Positions 30,365 through 43,653 of a stretch of DNA of 64,000 nt are shown piece by piece. Positions within the stretch are counted from its first letter, which is position 1. Each line of letters opens with the position of its first letter. The translations under genes and the position numbers were made by a program. The stretch comes from Crithidia sp. LVH-60A (taxonomy: Eukaryota; Euglenozoa; Kinetoplastea; Trypanosomatida; Trypanosomatidae): the NCBI GenBank assembly GCA_030078075.1, contig CP119645.1, forward strand, positions 186,001 to 250,000, in the 5' to 3' direction. A model generated the notes under the pieces. That model was not told the DNA's origin. It made no database searches and was given only the letters and a program-made list of their open reading frames with translations.

Positions 30365-32495
30365 TGTGTGTATATGTGAGAGACTGTGGAGCGCAAAAGA
30401 GCGACTGTAGGAGCTGCCACCCCAAGTGGGACAAAAAAGTGTCAGCGCTGCGGCACGAGCGATCAGATATATGGGTAAGCGTGTGTATGACTCATTTTTC
30501 CCCCCTCTCCTTCTCTTTGCTCTTAGCGAGTGCTTTTGTTCAGATACAGGACGCTCTCCACAGGCGCAACAATCCGATGCACGGCCGCTCTCTTTTTTCT
30601 TTTTTTTTTGTACGCGACCCAAAGCGCGTAGCCTGTGTATCACAGCTTTTCGATTTGCAAAAAAAAAAGCAGCGACTTCGGGTTTCACGGTTACACTGTG
30701 TACGAGTCGATAAAGCAGAGTCTGAAGATGAAACTGTAACCCTTGACGTTCCTGGAGCCGTTTCTTCTCTAGTTTTATTATTTCTATAAAAGAAAAGCTT
30801 ACTACTTGTTTCTTCTCTTGTACTTTCTTATATAGCTGTGTGTATTTGCGACTATTGCCATCCCTCTACTGTGTTTCTGCTTGACGCCCGTCATGCCTCC
30901 ACCGCTGCAATTGCCGCTTCGCCGCTATGTGCGCACCGATTCGTAAAAAACAACAACGAGGGGCACGTTAACTAAGACTTGAGCCGCTTTATGCAGTGGG
31001 GCGGCTGGGGCGGGTCGTTTAGGTCAATTATGAACGATATGCGGGCGACTGCAACGCATCGGGGGTAGCTGTAGCTGTTGTGTAGATGCTACCATCAAAA
31101 CGCGAGCTTTTTTCTTTTCATTTCAATTTCACGTTAGCTTATGGAGCAGCGCGAGGTCGCAGTGGAGCGAAGTCAGTCTCGGAAATCCTCCTTGGTGAAA
31201 AGTGCGAACGCGGCGATCGCGCCGTTTCAGAGTTTCCGCACTCATAGCTTCGAGTGCTGCTGACCTGAGACGACTTATGTTCTTGAAAAAATAAATGGAG
31301 CTCTCACCACAGTAATATAAAGAGACTTGTCGAAACAATCAAAACGTTATTTTTTTCTTGATGTGTGGTTTTTTACCCGGCTTTTGCCTTCTCTGTAACA
31401 GAGAAAAAAGAAAAAAAAAAGAGACTCATTGTTCTACTTGTGTGCACCACTCACTAAGATTCTGTCGTCTCTTCAAAATTGTTTCTTTTTCCTTTTTTCC
31501 ATAGTTTGTCTCCTCTCCTTTATATTTAAGTTTTATTTCGTACTTCTTTCCGTGGCGGGTCGCCCTTATCTCTTATCTCTTTTCTCCTTTTTTTTTTTGA
31601 AAATACTTGGTCTCTGTGCGTCTCTATTCAACGCGGCCCTTGCCCCCCGCTACGAGGCACAAAGCAACGACAAGAATGCAAATGACGCCACTGCTACGCT
31701 GCCTCACGCTCACTACTCCGAATACGTGTGAGACCTTTCTGCAGCTGTTCTCGTGCGCTGCGCTTCTCGGCGCGCAGAATAGCGCTCCAGCATGCTTTTC
31801 TTCCGTTCTGCAAATGAGGCTTCGTGTGTGCTTGAGGTGCTGAAGGACTCGCTCCGCTGCTTCCCTTTCGGACTCTTAAGGAAGCGGGAGCCACAGAGGA
31901 TAAATGAATTGACGGAGATTGTCTCTGACTCTTAAGTTGCCACAAGTATTCCAAAACTATCATTGCTGAGAATCCTCCTTTGCCTTTTTTTCCCCCTCAC
32001 ATCCACTGTCGTCCAACGCATCGCGCTACACGAAGAGACACTTCTTTTCTTTTTTTCCAGTTTAAAAGCAGCTGAATTTGCTGTGAGCTGCAGCCCAGTT
32101 GACGGAGAACCCTGTGGGCAATTGTCTCGACTCACTTAAAGGTACGTTTATCACTCACCGTGTCGCGCCGCAGTGGAGTGACGTGCATGCAAACAGTGGA
32201 CCCTATCATCCTACGCAAAACGGGTGTGGAGTTCCAACTGGCAATAAAGTAAAAAAAAAAGCGATCCCCATCAGCGGCTTTGGTGACTCTCAACTCGTCT
32301 GTACGCCTTGTGCGGAACTTCAGTTCCATCCTAGCCACTGGGTTCGCACGCAGCCGTGCCTTCTGACTGGTAGCAGAACCTCGTGCATAGGCCCTGCTGT
32401 TGTGCCCGTTGAGTGAAGCAGTAGTAAGGCTCGCTTTCTCGTCGAAGCTGAGTATTTGCGGGACGGCCGCAGCCACGCAGATAGACGGCACGCAG
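30365..32495. other. Long intergenic DNA downstream of the hexose transporter
   Basis: About 2.1 kb with no convincing gene. Pyrimidine-rich stretches on the plus strand at 30584-30608, 31480-31610 and 32037-32060 could serve trans-splicing. The short open frames have no domain character. It may be a long 3' untranslated region; such regions often control stability of transporter mRNAs in these organisms. Confidence 0.55.
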
Positions 32496-33209
32496 ATGGA
32501 GGAACAGAACTCCGCAGCGGCTGTTCCTGCCTGCTGTACTGGAACGAGTTTGAGACGTGGCGCGCCGGTCGAGAATGCCGCCGACCAAGCTTACGGCGGC
32601 TCACTAAGGGCAGAAAGTCCTGGGTTGGCGCGCAACGAAGCGGTCTCCGTCCTCGGTGCTGCCGCTTCTGTCGAGTACCAAGTAGCCAGACATGCGCCGG
32701 TGCAGATCACCTGCGCGTTTGTGTCGCTGCTTCTCACTATGTATCTCACGGTGAGTGTTTATTTCGCCTGTCTCGATTTTTTGGAGTATGACGAGCATCC
32801 GGACTTGAGCGATGACATTCGTCGCCGTGCCCTGATGTGGCTGTGCCTCTTCGTTCTGTCGCTGCTGGAGTGTGGTGTCATGATTGCGTTTCTTGTGCGT
32901 CAACTGCTCGCGCGGTGGTTTCCCACCGCGCCGACCTCTTCTGGAACGGGCGTGCATAACGCAGAGGGTGGCGTCGTTTTTCGTTCGTGCGCAGCTCGAG
33001 ATAAGACTGCGGCGAAAGAGCGGAAGCTGCGCCACTGTGCGGTGCTCCTCGTCCTGTCCTTCGTCACAACGGTCGCCTATCTTTGCGCTTTCACGGACCC
33101 TGCATACTCGCTGCGCCACCTCGTGACCCACGTGAAAAGTGTCTGGATCGCCATGATGCGAAACCTGGTTTTCTCAATTTTCGCCTTTGCGGTCGTTCTC
33201 AGCGAGTAG
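32496..33209 (+). CDS. Conserved-looking four-span membrane protein, function unknown
   Basis: A 237-residue protein. The N-terminal 70 residues are soluble, followed by four hydrophobic segments: about 80-102, 125-148, 183-203 and 217-235. Short charged loops lie between them, and a basic Lys/Arg cluster precedes the third span. I do not recognise the family. The start is the first ATG (32496); the open frame extends upstream from a TTG only. It is the last gene of the plus-strand unit, next to the convergent strand switch. GC-rich codon use like its neighbours supports it as a real gene. Confidence 0.6.
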   Translation: MEEQNSAAAVPACCTGTSLRRGAPVENAADQAYGGSLRAESPGLARNEAVSVLGAAASVEYQVARHAPVQITCAFVSLLLTMYLTVSVYFACLDFLEYDEHPDLSDDIRRRALMWLCLFVLSLLECGVMIAFLVRQLLARWFPTAPTSSGTGVHNAEGGVVFRSCAARDKTAAKERKLRHCAVLLVLSFVTTVAYLCAFTDPAYSLRHLVTHVKSVWIAMMRNLVFSIFAFAVVLSE

Positions 33210-35096
33210 ATGCACTTTGTTCCGTCCTCGCCTCTTTCCCACGGATTTTCTCCCGCGTGTGCTTTCTTCTAACTTGATTCCTTTGCGTATTCCCCTCTGC
33301 CTCAAAAAGAAGGTCAATCTATTTTCTCTGCCAGCTTCCTTAAATTTGTCTTGTTTCTTTTTTTCTTTTTTCTTCTATGCAACGTTGTATGCTCTTCCTC
33401 GCGACGTCTTCGATCGATTACCGTGGTGACGACAAATCTCTGCACCGCTTCAGTCGGTACTCGCTCGTGAACGACGAAGCGGTCGCGTGCGGCGAGAAGA
33501 GGCTTTAAAGACGTTTATTTTTTTGGGCATCAGCTACGTCAAAGGCTTTGTTCCGCCCTTCCTTTCTTCATTTGTCTTTATGTTTCCTCTCCTGCGGCAC
33601 TCAAGGAATTTTTCTGCGGTGACGGAAGACGAATCTCTCGAGCAAAAGAGCGCGTGTGGCGGCGACACGCGCCACAGTGCGCAGGGACGCAAGCAATGAG
33701 CGCAGCGCCACGCGTAGCAATACCGCGTGGCATGAGAAAAAGGCGCGGAAAGGCTATGGGCCTCCATGCCCCTCTTCACTGCGGGGTGCTGAAAACGCAT
33801 CCAAGCAACCCAGCCGCGGCTCGGCGAATCCTTTGTCTGTATCGGCTGTAGAAATTTGGATGCAACTGGAAAAAAATTGATGACAGAGCAACTGCCGCTT
33901 CTCTCCCTTCTGCTCTCGCGCCGTTTTCTGAGGTGTTTCGCCGCCTCCCTGTTTTGGCGTCTGCGCAGTGGGCAGGCTTTTCTTTTCCTGTGGAATTATG
34001 AGGACGGTTGCGTTCGGGTCAGGGGAGGAGGAGAATTGGTGTGGGGCATTCCTCAGTGGGGATAGGGAGAAAAAGGATTGGGGTAAGAGGAGAGGAGCAC
34101 GTTGAAAAGGGCGTCGGCAAAGCGATTTTTCCTTGCATGGGGCGGTATGTCTCGCTTTTTTTTTTTCGCTTCGCTACATTTGCGGCAGCAAACACAAGGG
34201 CAACGAATGTCGCGCAGACGTTCAAAGCGCGCAGCGGGTGACAAAAGTGCCGTGCTGCTGGTTGCTCGAGCCGGCAACCAGCGCCACCACGAGCAAGCCA
34301 TTTGATTTCCTTTTTTTTTGTTCTCTTTCAGTGTCCGAAGCTATGAAACAGTAGTGGTTTGATAAAAAAAAGAAAAGTACACGCGCTGAGTTCCGTGTTA
34401 GACATTTCTGCTCTTCTGCCGGTGTTGGGGAAAAATGGAGGCGGCAGTCCGCTCCTGCTGCCGGCGTGACTTTACTTTGGAAAGCAGCACGCGCCACGCG
34501 CACCGCACAGCTCCTTCGCGCGACTTCAGCTGGCGACGCCCCTCCACCGACACAGAGAGAAAAGAAGAGAGATACTCGTATGAAAAGAAAAGCATAAAAA
34601 AAGAAGAAAACAGAAAAGCTCAAGAAGAGAAGATTGGCGGACGAAGGAGGGAGGGGAGCACCGAAAACGCACGAGTGGGCGAGCGGGCACGTGCGACCCT
34701 CTACACCTTCATTTTTTTCCGTCGCAATCTTCGTCTTTGTCCTGACGAAGCAGTTTTTCCTTCCGCTGAAAAAAAAAAAGAAGAAGTTAAAAACGGGGAG
34801 AAATATGGTAGAAAAGCCACGTGAAAAAGGGAATAGTGAGAATATGAGATGATGCCGACAAAGCGTGTGTGTGCGCGCGTTTGTCTGTCACCTCGGTCCA
34901 GCGGTGCGGCCTCTGCTTGGTGTGTCGCTGGCACTGAGCCGATAGGTATAGGAGAGCCCAGTGTGCGTTTGTGTGTATGCACCTCTATTGCGGAGCAACA
35001 AGGGGCGAACACCAGCGACCAAGACACAGAAGCAGAGGCGGAAAAAGTAAATAGTAATCGTCGCCGCGCACGTCACTCCCGCGTCTGGACGTGTTC
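33210..35096. other. Convergent strand-switch region
   Basis: The plus-strand unit ends at 33209 and the minus-strand cathepsin gene ends at 35097, so transcription converges here. In trypanosomatids such regions are polymerase II termination zones, often with base J and H3V. I see no gene and no clear tRNA. Homopolymer runs are common. A strong inverted repeat lies at 34257-34282. Confidence 0.65.
34257..34282. other. Perfect 9-bp stem-loop in the convergent switch region
   Basis: GCTGGTTGC (34257-34265) pairs with GCAACCAGC (34274-34282) across an 8-base loop. Bases outside the stem (GTG with CAC) extend it after one mismatch and one wobble. Whether it acts as RNA structure, as a terminator-like element or not at all cannot be told from sequence. 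Confidence 0.5.
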
Positions 35097-37167
<2,071 letters not shown>

Positions 37168-40110
37168 CTAATAGTTACTCCAACAATCCGCACAGTAAAG
37201 GCCAGGGTCGCGATCGGGTTGATTGGAGGGGTAGATGAGCACCTGAGTCCGCTTACACTCCCCACAACGCCCCTTCACAACCTTCTCGGGATTCATCCGC
37301 AAAGGAAGCGAGGATGCCGCGGGCTTCTGTCCTCGTTGCGCGCCACGCGGCTTGTTCTGCGCTTTGCCTCGCGAGTGTGCCGCCGCTGCTGCTGCTGGTG
37401 GTGGGGAGGGTCTTGCTGCCACTACCGGTGCCTCCCCTGCCGCGCCGACAATCTGGAGAAGCAGGTGCGTGGGACGGAGCAGGGACACGCCTTTGATGCC
37501 CTGGAAGACGACGTAGTCCGTGCTCACCACCACGATAAAGTGGAGCAGCGCCGCGTAGCCGGGCTGCGTCGCCGCCGCAGCGTGCAGGTGCGCCGTGAGG
37601 TGCGTGAAGAGACGCTCGCGGTTGGTGAGAGCGTCCTCTGCCTCCTTCTCCTCTGCCGTCTCTCTCACCTCGTGCAGTCGCGCCAGCTCCCACGCGACGT
37701 CCTCCAGACACTGCACGAACACCTCGCGTGCGTCGTACGTGTCGAAGAAGCGGTGGGTGTGGAGGACGTAGAAGCAATGGGGATACACCGCCTCTTTGGA
37801 TGTCTTCGAAAGCAGCAAGCCCAACACCGACGGCTTTGCGGCCCCCTCGCCATCGCCACGAATGCCAAAGAGACGTGTCATCTCGGCGCACTGGTTGCAC
37901 TCCTTCTGCAGGCAAGTCTGGCGCTGCCGCCTCGGGGCTCCCTTGGCGCTCTCCCTGTGAGCAGCCACCGGAGGCTCCAGGCGCACCCACCGCTCCCACG
38001 CCCCCGCCGCGTCAGCCGGCAAGGGGTCGCTGCACACCACCGCCCACTCCCCAGAGGTGGTCGGGTTTGGCGGCGGGATGAACTGGTTGGCGCGGCGGTC
38101 GTAGCGCTTGTGGTTCGCCACGTCCTGCGCCACCCGATCTGCATCGTACCAGAGGTCGGAGAGGCGATTCCCCAACTCGTAGGTGCTGAGTAGGTAGGCC
38201 GGATCCTCGCCGGGCCACGGCGTCGCGGCCGGGCAGAGACCGGGCAGCACGTCGGCCACCGTGGCGCCGGCATCCTCGGTGTCCACAAGGAGGTGGCGGA
38301 AGAGACGAGCACGCAGCACGGCGGCAGCGCGCTTCTGTGGCACGTCGAGCAGACGATGCACCTCCGCCGTCTGCCCGGCACAGCGGGTGTAGGCGAGGCG
38401 GAACTGCAGGCGCGACCACGCCGCCTTGTCGGGCGTGAGGTGGCGGCCGAGGTCCAGGTCGTCCTCGTAGACGTCCTCGATGGAGAAGCCGTGGTAGCTG
38501 CGCTCCCGCAGCAGCAGACTCGCGGTGTTGTCGGTCAGCCAGCCGAGGTCTGCCTTGGTGCGAACGTCCGCCTCGGTGAGGCAGGCCTGGCGAATCGTCA
38601 CCACCTGCGTCGCCCAGTCAAACTCCTCACCGTAGAAGTAGAAGAAGTCGCGCAGCAGGGCTCCGAGCCGCGTAGTGCGGGCGGCGTCGGCTGCCGCGTC
38701 GCCCAGCGGCGGCCACAGCGGGACATACGGAATCTCGCCCTGTGCCGCGGGGTCGGGCAGGAGGGGGACGTCGTCCGGCGCGACGAAGGCGACGGCGTTG
38801 CGCCGCAGCAGGAAGTAGACCCAGAGCACCGAAATCGCGTAGGAGGTGAGGAAGCCGACGCGGGAGTTGTTGATGCCGCACGCCTTGCTCCACTTTTTAA
38901 GAAACACGTTCCCCATGCGGAACACCTCGTCCTGCTCCAGGTAGCGCCGCAGGAGCCAGCTGTTGCGGATCCCGTGGTAGCGGCACGACAGGTCAAAATC
39001 GATGGCGAAGATCTCCGGCGTGCGCTGGTTGTGCTGCCACATCTTCCGCACACCAGGAATGCGCTCGCGGCGACTCATGAGGTGCACGGCGTCGCAACCG
39101 TCAGGCACCGCCAGGACAAGCTGATCGCCTCGCTGCGGCCCCACCTCCCGTGCGCCGTAATCGTCCATGAAGGTGTGCAGCCGCCCACTCCGAAACTGCG
39201 TCTCTGCTGATGTCTTGTCGAAGCAGATGCGGACGTGGTGGTCCTGCTGCATCGCGCGCAGGTCCAGCGGGGCGTGGGCGGGCCGCTTGCGGCGCACCAC
39301 CGGGATGCGGGTGTGCAGCACCGGGTCGAGCTCGTCGAAGCGGAAGCCGATGTCGCGAAGCCGTGCTGTCACGCTTCGAATGACAGTCTTCTCCCGCTCT
39401 GGCGAGATCACCCGCGAGTGCAGCGACTCCGCCACGTCGGCGGCGGCGGCGGTCGACACCGCCTCCTCCGCGGCGTCGTTCTCCACGTCCCAGTGGTGCT
39501 GCGGGGCGGTGGTCGCCGCGGGAGTGTCAGACGCGGTCCTCTCCGTCCCCTCCCCGGCACCACTGTTGTTGTCGGACTCCTCCTCCTCCTCCTCCTTCTC
39601 GTCCTCCACAACAATAACGTGATCCTGCACGGCGGGTACGTAGTACCACTTGGGGTCAATAAAGGCGAAGTCGGCGTCGCCCGCGCCGTCCCAGCAGCCC
39701 ATCGACACGACACTACCAAAGGCGTACACGAAGCCGTTGCTGTTCTGCACCCCGTCCAGCAGGCGATGCAGCTGCTGCTGAGCGCGCTGCACCACGCGGA
39801 AGGCAGCCGGCCCGCGATCGGCGCTCTGCGACACCGACACGGCGTAGAGCCCCACTGCCTGAACCGTGCATTCGTCCGACGACGGGGGAGGCAGGGGCAC
39901 GGTGAGCATCTCGTGTATGTGCCCGAGGTGTGCGTGCTCTGTCGCGAGGTGGGCCGCCTCCTCGTCGATGATGTGATTGCACAAGGAGCACTTGATGTAG
40001 CCAGTGGCTGCGACAGTGTTTGTCGCTGCTGTGGTTTCAGTGTTTTCGGCCACGGCTGCAGCAATGTTCTCGAAGACTTGACTGTCCGTCATGTCGGCGT
40101 CGAGTTCCAT
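37168..40110 (-). CDS. Terminal uridylyltransferase / noncanonical poly(A) polymerase (TUTase family)
   Basis: A 980-residue Cid1-type nucleotidyltransferase. An N-terminal zinc finger has Cys41, Cys44, His54 and His59. The polymerase motif FGSVVSMGCWDGAGDADF gives Gly132, Ser133, Asp145 and Asp147. A long acidic insertion follows (about 165-240), then the third Asp in AIDFD (about residue 370), GIRNSWLLRRY and the VFLKKWSKACGINNS helix. The PAP-associated domain has LLRDFFYFYGEEFDW and SIEDVYEDDLDLGRHL. The C-terminus is a CGEC...CADC zinc ribbon. Length and the N-terminal finger resemble the RNA-editing TUTase RET1. However, the N-terminus is acidic, and an in-frame stop just upstream of the ATG rules out a longer mitochondrial presequence. 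A cytosolic TUT3-like role is therefore also possible. Confidence 0.82.
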   Translation of the reverse strand: MELDADMTDSQVFENIAAAVAENTETTAATNTVAATGYIKCSLCNHIIDEEAAHLATEHAHLGHIHEMLTVPLPPPSSDECTVQAVGLYAVSVSQSADRGPAAFRVVQRAQQQLHRLLDGVQNSNGFVYAFGSVVSMGCWDGAGDADFAFIDPKWYYVPAVQDHVIVVEDEKEEEEEESDNNSGAGEGTERTASDTPAATTAPQHHWDVENDAAEEAVSTAAAADVAESLHSRVISPEREKTVIRSVTARLRDIGFRFDELDPVLHTRIPVVRRKRPAHAPLDLRAMQQDHHVRICFDKTSAETQFRSGRLHTFMDDYGAREVGPQRGDQLVLAVPDGCDAVHLMSRRERIPGVRKMWQHNQRTPEIFAIDFDLSCRYHGIRNSWLLRRYLEQDEVFRMGNVFLKKWSKACGINNSRVGFLTSYAISVLWVYFLLRRNAVAFVAPDDVPLLPDPAAQGEIPYVPLWPPLGDAAADAARTTRLGALLRDFFYFYGEEFDWATQVVTIRQACLTEADVRTKADLGWLTDNTASLLLRERSYHGFSIEDVYEDDLDLGRHLTPDKAAWSRLQFRLAYTRCAGQTAEVHRLLDVPQKRAAAVLRARLFRHLLVDTEDAGATVADVLPGLCPAATPWPGEDPAYLLSTYELGNRLSDLWYDADRVAQDVANHKRYDRRANQFIPPPNPTTSGEWAVVCSDPLPADAAGAWERWVRLEPPVAAHRESAKGAPRRQRQTCLQKECNQCAEMTRLFGIRGDGEGAAKPSVLGLLLSKTSKEAVYPHCFYVLHTHRFFDTYDAREVFVQCLEDVAWELARLHEVRETAEEKEAEDALTNRERLFTHLTAHLHAAAATQPGYAALLHFIVVVSTDYVVFQGIKGVSLLRPTHLLLQIVGAAGEAPVVAARPSPPPAAAAAAHSRGKAQNKPRGAQRGQKPAASSLPLRMNPEKVVKGRCGECKRTQVLIYPSNQPDRDPGLYCADCWSNY

Positions 40111-42222
40111 TTGCCCTTCCTAGTCTTTGGCTCCAATGGCCTTCGCAGTGGTGACCGCGGCACAAGATTCCCGCTACTATGCTGCAGCGCCGTTGCAGCG
40201 AACAAATAGTTTGCAACAAAGAACACCACCGCGGGAGTGGAAGAGGCAGAGACACACCCACACACAGAAAAAAGAAGGGAGAAAATGTAACAAAGCAAAA
40301 CAAAGGGCGGACAGATAATCTCTCAATTGGCCGCAATTGCAGAATCTATTGCGAAAGAAGGCGTGCACACAAACACGCACGTTCGCGGTGGCTTTACAGA
40401 AAAACAACAACGAAATACTGAAAACAAAAACGCTCAATGGGATTGAATGGCGCCGGGGTACTCCGTTGTGACCTCTTGATACTAATACCAAAAACAACAA
40501 GCGCAACACAAGGGAGGAGAAAAACCAAGAGACGAAGATTGCTTCCTAAAAAAAGTGGAAAGGTCAGCTTGTGGGTGTTCTGTGGCTTCTGTGCCGCTCT
40601 CAACTGCGGGGGAGTGATAGCAGTGCCTTTCAAGTCCTTCAGGGCGTCGGGAGTGTCTCGGGTGCGGCCTCTTGCACCTCTGCAGGTCAAATCGTTTGTA
40701 TGTCTGTGTGTGTACTGCCTCGGTAACTCTTTGCGCGGCGTCGAAAGACTTTATTGGGCACAAGACACACAAATCACCAAGGAGGAAAGACACACACACA
40801 CAAAAAAAGAAATAATTAGGGGGATACGTATGATTCTTGGTTTCTTTTCAGACGCAGCACAGCAAAGCAGTGTGGAGTGAGAGAGCGAACAGATATAAAG
40901 AAGACAAAAAGAAGAAAAGAGAAGAGAAAACAAGAACGGGTAATGTAGCCGAGTTTCAAAGTGCCTTGTTATCGCTAATTTGTTTTAAAACGCATTTCTC
41001 TCTGCGCACCTTTCAAATCGCAAAGAAGGCCGGAGAATAGCCGACTGCGCAGAGGAGTGTGTTCCACAACCGCGGGTAGCTGCGACGGTGCACACCTGTA
41101 TGTAACACCAACGAAGCAGTACACACACGGAGCAAGCGCGTCAGTCACCGGCGAGCACATCGACTGGCCAGTCAGAAGGATACATTGGGGAGAGAGACAA
41201 CGTGTGGGAAAGCGCTCTCTGAAACTTTTTCTTCCCCTGTATATGATATCTATCCTGGCGCACGACGACTGCCTGCTTGACTTACCCACAAAAAGAAGAC
41301 CACATTTTTTTTTTTTGGTTTGTTGTTTCGGTGTCATACGTACATGAGCGCTTTTTTGTTTTGTTTTGGCTTTCCTTTCTTTTCCTTCCCTTTCTTCCCT
41401 CACCCCGGCTGTTTCGTTTCGCGTCTTCCCTTCTCTCCCTTATCCCTCGGAGGGGACGTAGGCGGGTGCATCTCTCTATCTCTCTCTCTGCGTGTGTGTG
41501 CGGTGGTGTACCAGGCCAGTCAATCGAGCCCCACACAGACACAGGACGTTGTAGAAGACCGAGAAAAAAAAAAGGACGAAGATGCGATGTGAATCATATT
41601 GAAAAAAAAAATGCGTGCTAGGAAGTCAGGCAAGAGGCGAGAGAGAAGGCGTGACAATGCGCGTGGAAGACACACAGCTTAGAAAGAGGAGAGATCAAGG
41701 GGGAGAGCTCTTGTCGTTCTCCGTTGCTCAAAAGTGAAAAAAAAAGTATATATAGATCGCAAAAAAAAAACAGAAAAAAAGTAAGAAATGAGGCGAGGAC
41801 GGCCAATCCGTTGCGCGTTGGAAGAGAGGAGGAAGAAAAAGGAAGAGAAGAAAGCAAAGAGGTCCCATACCTTGTTATTACCGCGGTGGGCGGTGCGCGC
41901 GCGTTCAACCATCCACTGTGCATTTGCCTAGAGGTGTGTACAAGGGCGTCGACATTGCGGCGTGATTTTTTTCCTTCTGACAGGCGCAGCTTTTCCCTTT
42001 TCTCTCTTCACAGCCACCGCAATACCCTCTCTTTCCATATCGCAGTCGCAGAAACCCCTTCCCTTCTCTCAGTCCCTCGTTTCCTATGTGTTCAGTCGAT
42101 CCGCGTATGTCCGGCGAAACGAATAAACAACCCCTCAAACAAACAAAAAAAAGAGAGCGGCTTTGTGAGAGAGCGGCAAAGATGGCTTCGCGCTTTCACC
42201 ACAGACGCTTCCACCACCTTTT
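40111..42222. other. Long intergenic DNA
   Basis: About 2.1 kb without a recognisable gene. It has many A-rich and GA-rich stretches on the plus strand (40900-40935, 41700-41860), which are pyrimidine tracts on the coding strand, and a T run at 41306-41318. No RNA gene or repeat family was identified. Confidence 0.55.
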
Positions 42223-42909
42223 TTACAGCTTGGCAAGCTTGGCGGCCGCCGCGTCATGGTTGCGCTTCTGCAGCTCCGTGGCAGCAGGCATGTCGACAGC
42301 CTTCTGGTACCACGTGCGCGCCTCGCTCTTCTTGCTCTGCTGCGCGTAGGCGTCGCCGATCATCGTCGCGTTGTGAATGGTGTCGCCCGCCTCGGCGGAG
42401 CGGAGGAGGTAACCAAGGCACTCCTCCCACGAGGAGCTTGGGGGCTCGCCGAGGACGAGGGCCGCCGCCTTGCGCTCGAGCCAACCAATCTTCATAATGT
42501 TGTAGCACCAGTTGCCCATGCAGTGCAGCGAGGTTGCGTCGTTAGGGTTCAGCTCGATCGCTTTCTTGAACTCGTCGCGAATGGTGTAGGCGTTCGCTAT
42601 CTTCTCCTTCGTGCTTACCTTCTGGTCGGAGACGAGGATGCCGAGCCACTTATGCGACGCGAAGTTGTTGGGGTCGGCCTCAACGGACTGCTTGCACAGC
42701 TCCATGCCCTGCTTCAGATAGGGCTCGCTGACTGCCGTGTCGGTCGTCTCTTTTGCCATCTCGTAGTAGGAGCGGCCAAGGCGCCAGAGGATCTCGGGGT
42801 GGTGGTTGCCGCCGTCGTACGCCTTCAGCAGGATGTCGTGGCAGCCTTTGATGTCCGGCTTCGCCAGCACGGCCTCCGACTCCTTCGCGATGGCTTCCCA
42901 GTCCGACAT
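42223..42909 (-). CDS. RMD/FAM82-like TPR protein (regulator of microtubule dynamics family)
   Basis: A 228-residue helical protein that starts MSDWEAIAKES. It has the layout of the RMD1/FAM82B family: an N-terminal helical segment, then TPR-like helix pairs. Motifs include HPEILWRLGRSYYEMAK, ADPNNFASHKWLGIL, ELNPNDATSLHCMGNWCY and a final ARTWYQKAVDMP repeat. In animals such proteins associate with spindle microtubules or organelle contact sites; the role in trypanosomatids is not established here. The ATG at 42909 is chosen over an upstream in-frame codon because family homology begins there. Confidence 0.8.
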   Translation of the reverse strand: MSDWEAIAKESEAVLAKPDIKGCHDILLKAYDGGNHHPEILWRLGRSYYEMAKETTDTAVSEPYLKQGMELCKQSVEADPNNFASHKWLGILVSDQKVSTKEKIANAYTIRDEFKKAIELNPNDATSLHCMGNWCYNIMKIGWLERKAAALVLGEPPSSSWEECLGYLLRSAEAGDTIHNATMIGDAYAQQSKKSEARTWYQKAVDMPAATELQKRNHDAAAAKLAKL

Positions 42910-43653
42910 GTTTTGAATTGTGTGTATGTGTGTGTTTGGGAAACAAGTGCGTGAGCTCACTGCAAGGCGGGCGACGGTGGACAAACAGATCGACGTCAAC
43001 AGATGTAATGGCAAGTAGGATAGGGGAGAAGCAATAAAGAAAGAAGAAAAATTCTGAACAGCAAAAAGAGAGAGAGAGAATGAAAGAGAGAGGGAGGATC
43101 GCAGGGCAATAAAACTAGGGAAGTTGAGGGAAGAGGTGAGTGACGAAACGATGAATCACACGCAGAAAAAACGCGTGATTGTGCACGTAAGTTTGTGTTA
43201 ATGCTGGAAACGCGGAGCTGAGGCGCCTTCCGAGGCATGTCCCCTCCATCTTCGTCCACCTCATGTGCACCTGCAAGAGGCGTTGTCGGACAGCTGCAGT
43301 GAGAGACCAACAAAGAGGCAATTGCTGCAAACCCAGTCACAAGTACAGACGTTTTCCGCACCTGGAAATATCCCTTCCGCAAGCAGCACGAAGTCAAGCA
43401 CAGAGGCGGAATGGTGAGCTCCTTTTTTTTTTCTTCAGTAGCCAACAAGCGCCACTCATCCTCTCATCTAGAAGGAGAGAAGGAAGGACAACGTAAAAAA
43501 AAAAAAAAGCAGTTTATTCTTTCCGTCTGCGTGTCTGCACGCACATGTAGTGGTGCCTCCCTGAAATACTCAGAAAAGTGAAGGAACGTGGAAAAGCAAG
43601 GGCAGCCGCCAACGGAACATCCCGGTGCCTTCCCACCCTCCTCTCGCCCTCCA
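42910..43653. other. Intergenic DNA between the RMD-like and TBP genes
   Basis: No gene is seen. It holds a GT microsatellite near 42918-42936, a GA-rich stretch at about 43067-43093 and an A run at 43495-43508. On the coding strand these are AC, CT and T tracts suitable for RNA processing. Confidence 0.6.
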
